The notes under the pieces are model-generated. The model did no database searches. It was not told where the DNA came from and was given only the letters and a program-made list of their open reading frames with translations. 62,476 bases of DNA from JAVBOV01 sp031550205 (GTDB taxonomy: Bacteria; Pseudomonadota; Alphaproteobacteria; RF32; CAG-239), in the NCBI GenBank assembly GCA_031550205.1, contig JAVBOV010000040.1, positions 1-62,476 on the forward strand, written 5' to 3'. The position numbers and the translations under genes were made by a program. Each line of letters starts with the position of its first letter. Position 1 is the first letter of the stretch. Shown piece by piece: positions 60,590-62,476 of this stretch.

Positions 60590-60630
60590 AAACCCCTTAT
60601 CAGTTTAGAGACTGGTGAGGGGTTTGGTTT
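60590..60630 (+). terminator. Terminator after the 224-aa gene
   Basis: AAACCCCTTATCAGT pairs with ACTGGTGAGGGGTTT (60611-60625) across a 6-base loop, allowing G-U pairs. The tail GGTTTT is short. Confidence 0.75.
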
Positions 60631-60642
60631 TGCCTTGATTCT

Positions 60643-60728
60643 GTCATCCTCGGGCTTGACCCGAATATCCAAGTTTAAAAATCGGCTATATGGTTGACCT
60701 GGATCCTCGGGTCAAGCCCGAGGATGAC
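60643..60728. repeat. Inverted-repeat element (GTCATCCTCGGG ... CCCGAGGATGAC)
   Basis: Two arms of 21 bases are perfect inverse copies, beginning GTCATCCTCGGGCTTGACCC and ending in its complement; 86 bases in all. The right arm with flank (60694-60729) is identical to 54770-54805. The remainder of the gap to 60852 is without a gene. Confidence 0.85.
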
Positions 60729-60852
60729 ATAGAGGGAGACGAGGATGACATAAAGGGTGGGTGGGAGGAGGTAAAATTAGAAAAAATTCTACACAAATTG
60801 ATTTTTTTGTGGTATAGAATTGAGTTGAGTGTTCACTTTAAGGACTAAATAT

Positions 60853-62241
60853 TTGAAAAAACTTAATCCGATTATGATTTCCGGCAAAGAAGTTTTGCCG
60901 CTGATTGAGGGCGGAAAAGGCATTAATGCCTCTGACGGCCGCTCCTCGGGCGCTTGGGCGCACGAAAACTGTGTGGGAACTTTCTCAGGGGTTGCTCCGG
61001 ACTATTATGACAGCCTTGGCAACCGCATTAAAGAAGTGTTTTATAAGGCAGCCCGACGCGACCGGCAGGCCGAGATGATTGAGCAATCAATTAAGGGCGG
61101 CGTGGCTCAAGCCCAGGTGGCTCACGAGATTTCTAACGGCAATGGCCGCATTCATATGAACATGCTTTGGGAACTGGGCGGCTCAGAGGCAATTTTAAAC
61201 GGTGTTTTTGAAAGAACCAAAGGCATTTTGCACGGCGTTACCTGCGGTGCCGGCATGCCCTTTAAACTTGGCGAAATGGCCTCTAAATTCGGCGTCTATT
61301 ATTACCCTATTGTATCTTCAGCCCGCGCCTGGCAGATTTTGTGGAAGCGCGCTTTCAGCAATTTTAAAGAGTTCTTAGGCGGCGTGGTTTATGAAGACCC
61401 GTGGCTGGCCGGCGGACACAACGGATTGTCTAACGCCGAAAACCCGGAAATGCCCGAAACTCCTTATCAGCGCTTGGCAGCCTTGCGCGCATCGCTAAAC
61501 GAAATGGGGTTAAAAGAAACCCCGATTATTTTGGCCGGCGGCATTTGGAATCTTAGCGAATGGGAAAATTATATTGATAACCCGGAGATTGGCAAAATTG
61601 CCTTCCAGTTCGGCACCCGTCCGATGGTGACCAAAGAAAGCCCTATTTCCGAAGCCTGGCAAAAGCTGATGCTTAATTTGAAAAAAGGCGATGTAATTTT
61701 GCAAAAATTCAGCCCGACCGGTTTCTTTTCTTCAGCCATTAAAAACACTTTCTTAGAAAGGCTTATGGCCAGAAAAGACGGCGAAGTGGCTTTCAGCACC
61801 GAGAAATCTGAAGAGTTTTCTCATCCGTTGGCGGTTAGCGACACCAAAACTATTTATATTAAATCGGCTGATAAGGAAAAAGCCGATAAGCAGCTTGCGG
61901 CCGGGTATACCGAGATTAAGGAAACGCCAGACAACACGGTGGTGTTTATGACCACTGATGAATGGGTGCAAATGCTGCAAGATCGCAAAGAATGTGTGGG
62001 CTGTTTGTCGCAGTGTCAGTTTTCAAGCTGGGCGCAAGCCAACGGCACAACCGGCAGACTTCCCGACCCGCGTTCTTATTGCATTCACAAGACCCTTTAT
62101 GACGTGAGCCACGGAGGCAGCGTTAAAGACAATCTTTTGTTTGCCGGACATCAGGTTTATCGCTTTGCTACCGACCCGCTATACCGCAACGGAATTCCTT
62201 CAGTTAAGGAATTGATTGAGAAGATTAAGAGCGGAGAGTAA
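60853..62241 (+). CDS. Nitronate monooxygenase/2-nitropropane dioxygenase family protein
   Basis: 462 residues, starting at TTG 60853 with AAGGA 9 bases upstream (a GTG at 60829 is less likely). TIM-barrel FMN enzyme family: 'MISGKEVLPLIEGGKGI' at the start, 'GILHGVTCGAGMPF', 'YYYPIVSSARAWQILWKRA', 'PIILAGGIWN' (phosphate-binding) and 'FQFGTRPMVT'. It is longer than the usual 320-350, with a C-terminal part containing 'ECVGCLSQCQFSSW', a Cys cluster (CxxCxxxC) that might bind iron or zinc. The substrate is not known. It is followed by a strong terminator, so it is probably monocistronic. Confidence 0.88.
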   Translation: MKKLNPIMISGKEVLPLIEGGKGINASDGRSSGAWAHENCVGTFSGVAPDYYDSLGNRIKEVFYKAARRDRQAEMIEQSIKGGVAQAQVAHEISNGNGRIHMNMLWELGGSEAILNGVFERTKGILHGVTCGAGMPFKLGEMASKFGVYYYPIVSSARAWQILWKRAFSNFKEFLGGVVYEDPWLAGGHNGLSNAENPEMPETPYQRLAALRASLNEMGLKETPIILAGGIWNLSEWENYIDNPEIGKIAFQFGTRPMVTKESPISEAWQKLMLNLKKGDVILQKFSPTGFFSSAIKNTFLERLMARKDGEVAFSTEKSEEFSHPLAVSDTKTIYIKSADKEKADKQLAAGYTEIKETPDNTVVFMTTDEWVQMLQDRKECVGCLSQCQFSSWAQANGTTGRLPDPRSYCIHKTLYDVSHGGSVKDNLLFAGHQVYRFATDPLYRNGIPSVKELIEKIKSGE

Positions 62242-62270
62242 AAAAAAGGAGCCAAACGGCTCCTTTTTTT
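62241..62270 (+). terminator. Intrinsic terminator of the nitronate monooxygenase-family gene
   Basis: GGAGCC (62248-62253) and GGCTCC (62258-62263) around AAAC, preceded by a run of A and followed by seven T. It begins at the stop codon; it would also serve the convergent SH3 gene. Confidence 0.93.
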
Positions 62271-62310
62271 AGTGGTCAGGGGCAGTGGCCGGTGGTCTGT
62301 GATGGAAAAT

Positions 62311-62476
62311 TTATTCTATGACTTCTTTGTTGTATAGGCCGAATAGACTGGTGCGGGGGAGCCAGCCGGTGATGTCATCGAATCTGATTTGGCAAAAGGC
62401 GCTTTCTTCAGGACAACGCTTAATCTCTCCGACCACGCCGTCTTCAACTTTGGCAATGATTTTTGATTTTGAGTCT
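62311..62476 (-). CDS. SH3-domain protein, C-terminal end only
   Basis: 54 codons before the stop at 62311-62313; the start lies beyond the right edge. It reads 'SKIIAKVEDGVVGEIKRCPE' and goes on to 'FDDITGWLPRTSLFGLYNKE' then VIE. This closely fits the C-terminus of alphaproteobacterial bacterial-SH3 (SH3b) envelope proteins, in which 'CxIxxDGxxGWLPRxxLWGVYPxE' is typical. They are thought to bind peptidoglycan or proteins in the periplasm. Too little is visible to say more. Confidence 0.85.
   Translation of the reverse strand, partial: DSKSKIIAKVEDGVVGEIKRCPEESAFCQIRFDDITGWLPRTSLFGLYNKEVIE

Overview
The window looks like a piece of an alphaproteobacterial chromosome of moderate GC, probably from an uncultured lineage related to gut-associated Rhodospirillales-like groups. 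The evidence is the VirB-type type IV secretion genes with Rickettsiales-like gene multiplication, an R64-type thin-pilus cluster, prepilins with the core 'GRSMIEMLxVLAIVGVL', many TTG/GTG starts, and intergenic gaps full of GTCAT...ATGAC palindromic repeats. The lineage is an inference from recalled family resemblance; no search was run. No rRNA, tRNA, CRISPR array, transposase or phage gene was seen.

Layout. (1) 2-8001, plus strand: four tandem VirB6/TrbL-like membrane proteins. The first is cut by the left edge, the second has a lipobox, and the fourth carries an N-terminal M23 peptidoglycan peptidase. A strong terminator follows. (2) 8075-9144: an XRE regulator with two HTH domains, an AATCAT operator-like cluster and its own terminator. 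(3) 9145-9632: a repeat island. (4) 9633-15728, plus strand: an acidic Trp/Glu-repeat protein, a small unknown, a secretin-like lipoprotein, a bitopic membrane protein, an Mpl/MurC-like ligase and an AT-rich methyltransferase. (5) 41846-16089, minus strand: one long set of genes for a VirB-type type IV secretion system, in transcription order three VirB2-like pilins, virB3, virB4, four secreted coiled-coil proteins in the VirB5 position, virB8a, virB7, virB8b, virB9 (with SPOR domain), two virB10-like genes and virB11. (6) 42197-56022, plus strand: a divergently transcribed type IVb (R64 thin pilus-like) cluster with an OmpA-like protein, PilL-like, PilN secretin, PilO, PilP, PilQ ATPase, PilR, a pilin-like protein and two prepilins, interrupted by a GIY-YIG gene and repeat islands and ending in a PilT/DotB-like ATPase. 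(7) 56045-62476: a thioredoxin-like protein, a tiny LptM-like lipoprotein, a VWA / PP2C / kinase-like triad, an unknown protein, a nitronate monooxygenase-family enzyme and the end of an SH3-domain gene.

The most unusual system is the secretion apparatus. The VirB10 job appears to be divided between two adjacent genes in the same reading frame, separated by one stop codon. One has the cytoplasmic N-terminus and inner-membrane helix; the other has a signal peptide and the VirB10 C-terminal domain. Both are stretched by dozens of degenerate 17-residue 'GNxIGxVxxDGxVVDxx' repeats, so together they could form an unusually long two-part rod across the periplasm. A VirB6-M23 fusion, a VirB9-SPOR fusion, a VirB2-like pilin with a 450-residue tail and a 7.8-kb block of secreted coiled-coil proteins up to 1,592 residues also point to a heavily remodelled envelope-spanning machine. 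No VirD4 coupling protein is in the window.

A second theme is dispersed palindromic repeats that reach into genes: one encodes the leader of a prepilin, another the signal peptide of the thioredoxin-like protein, and an AT-rich repeat lies under the N-terminus of a pilin-like protein.
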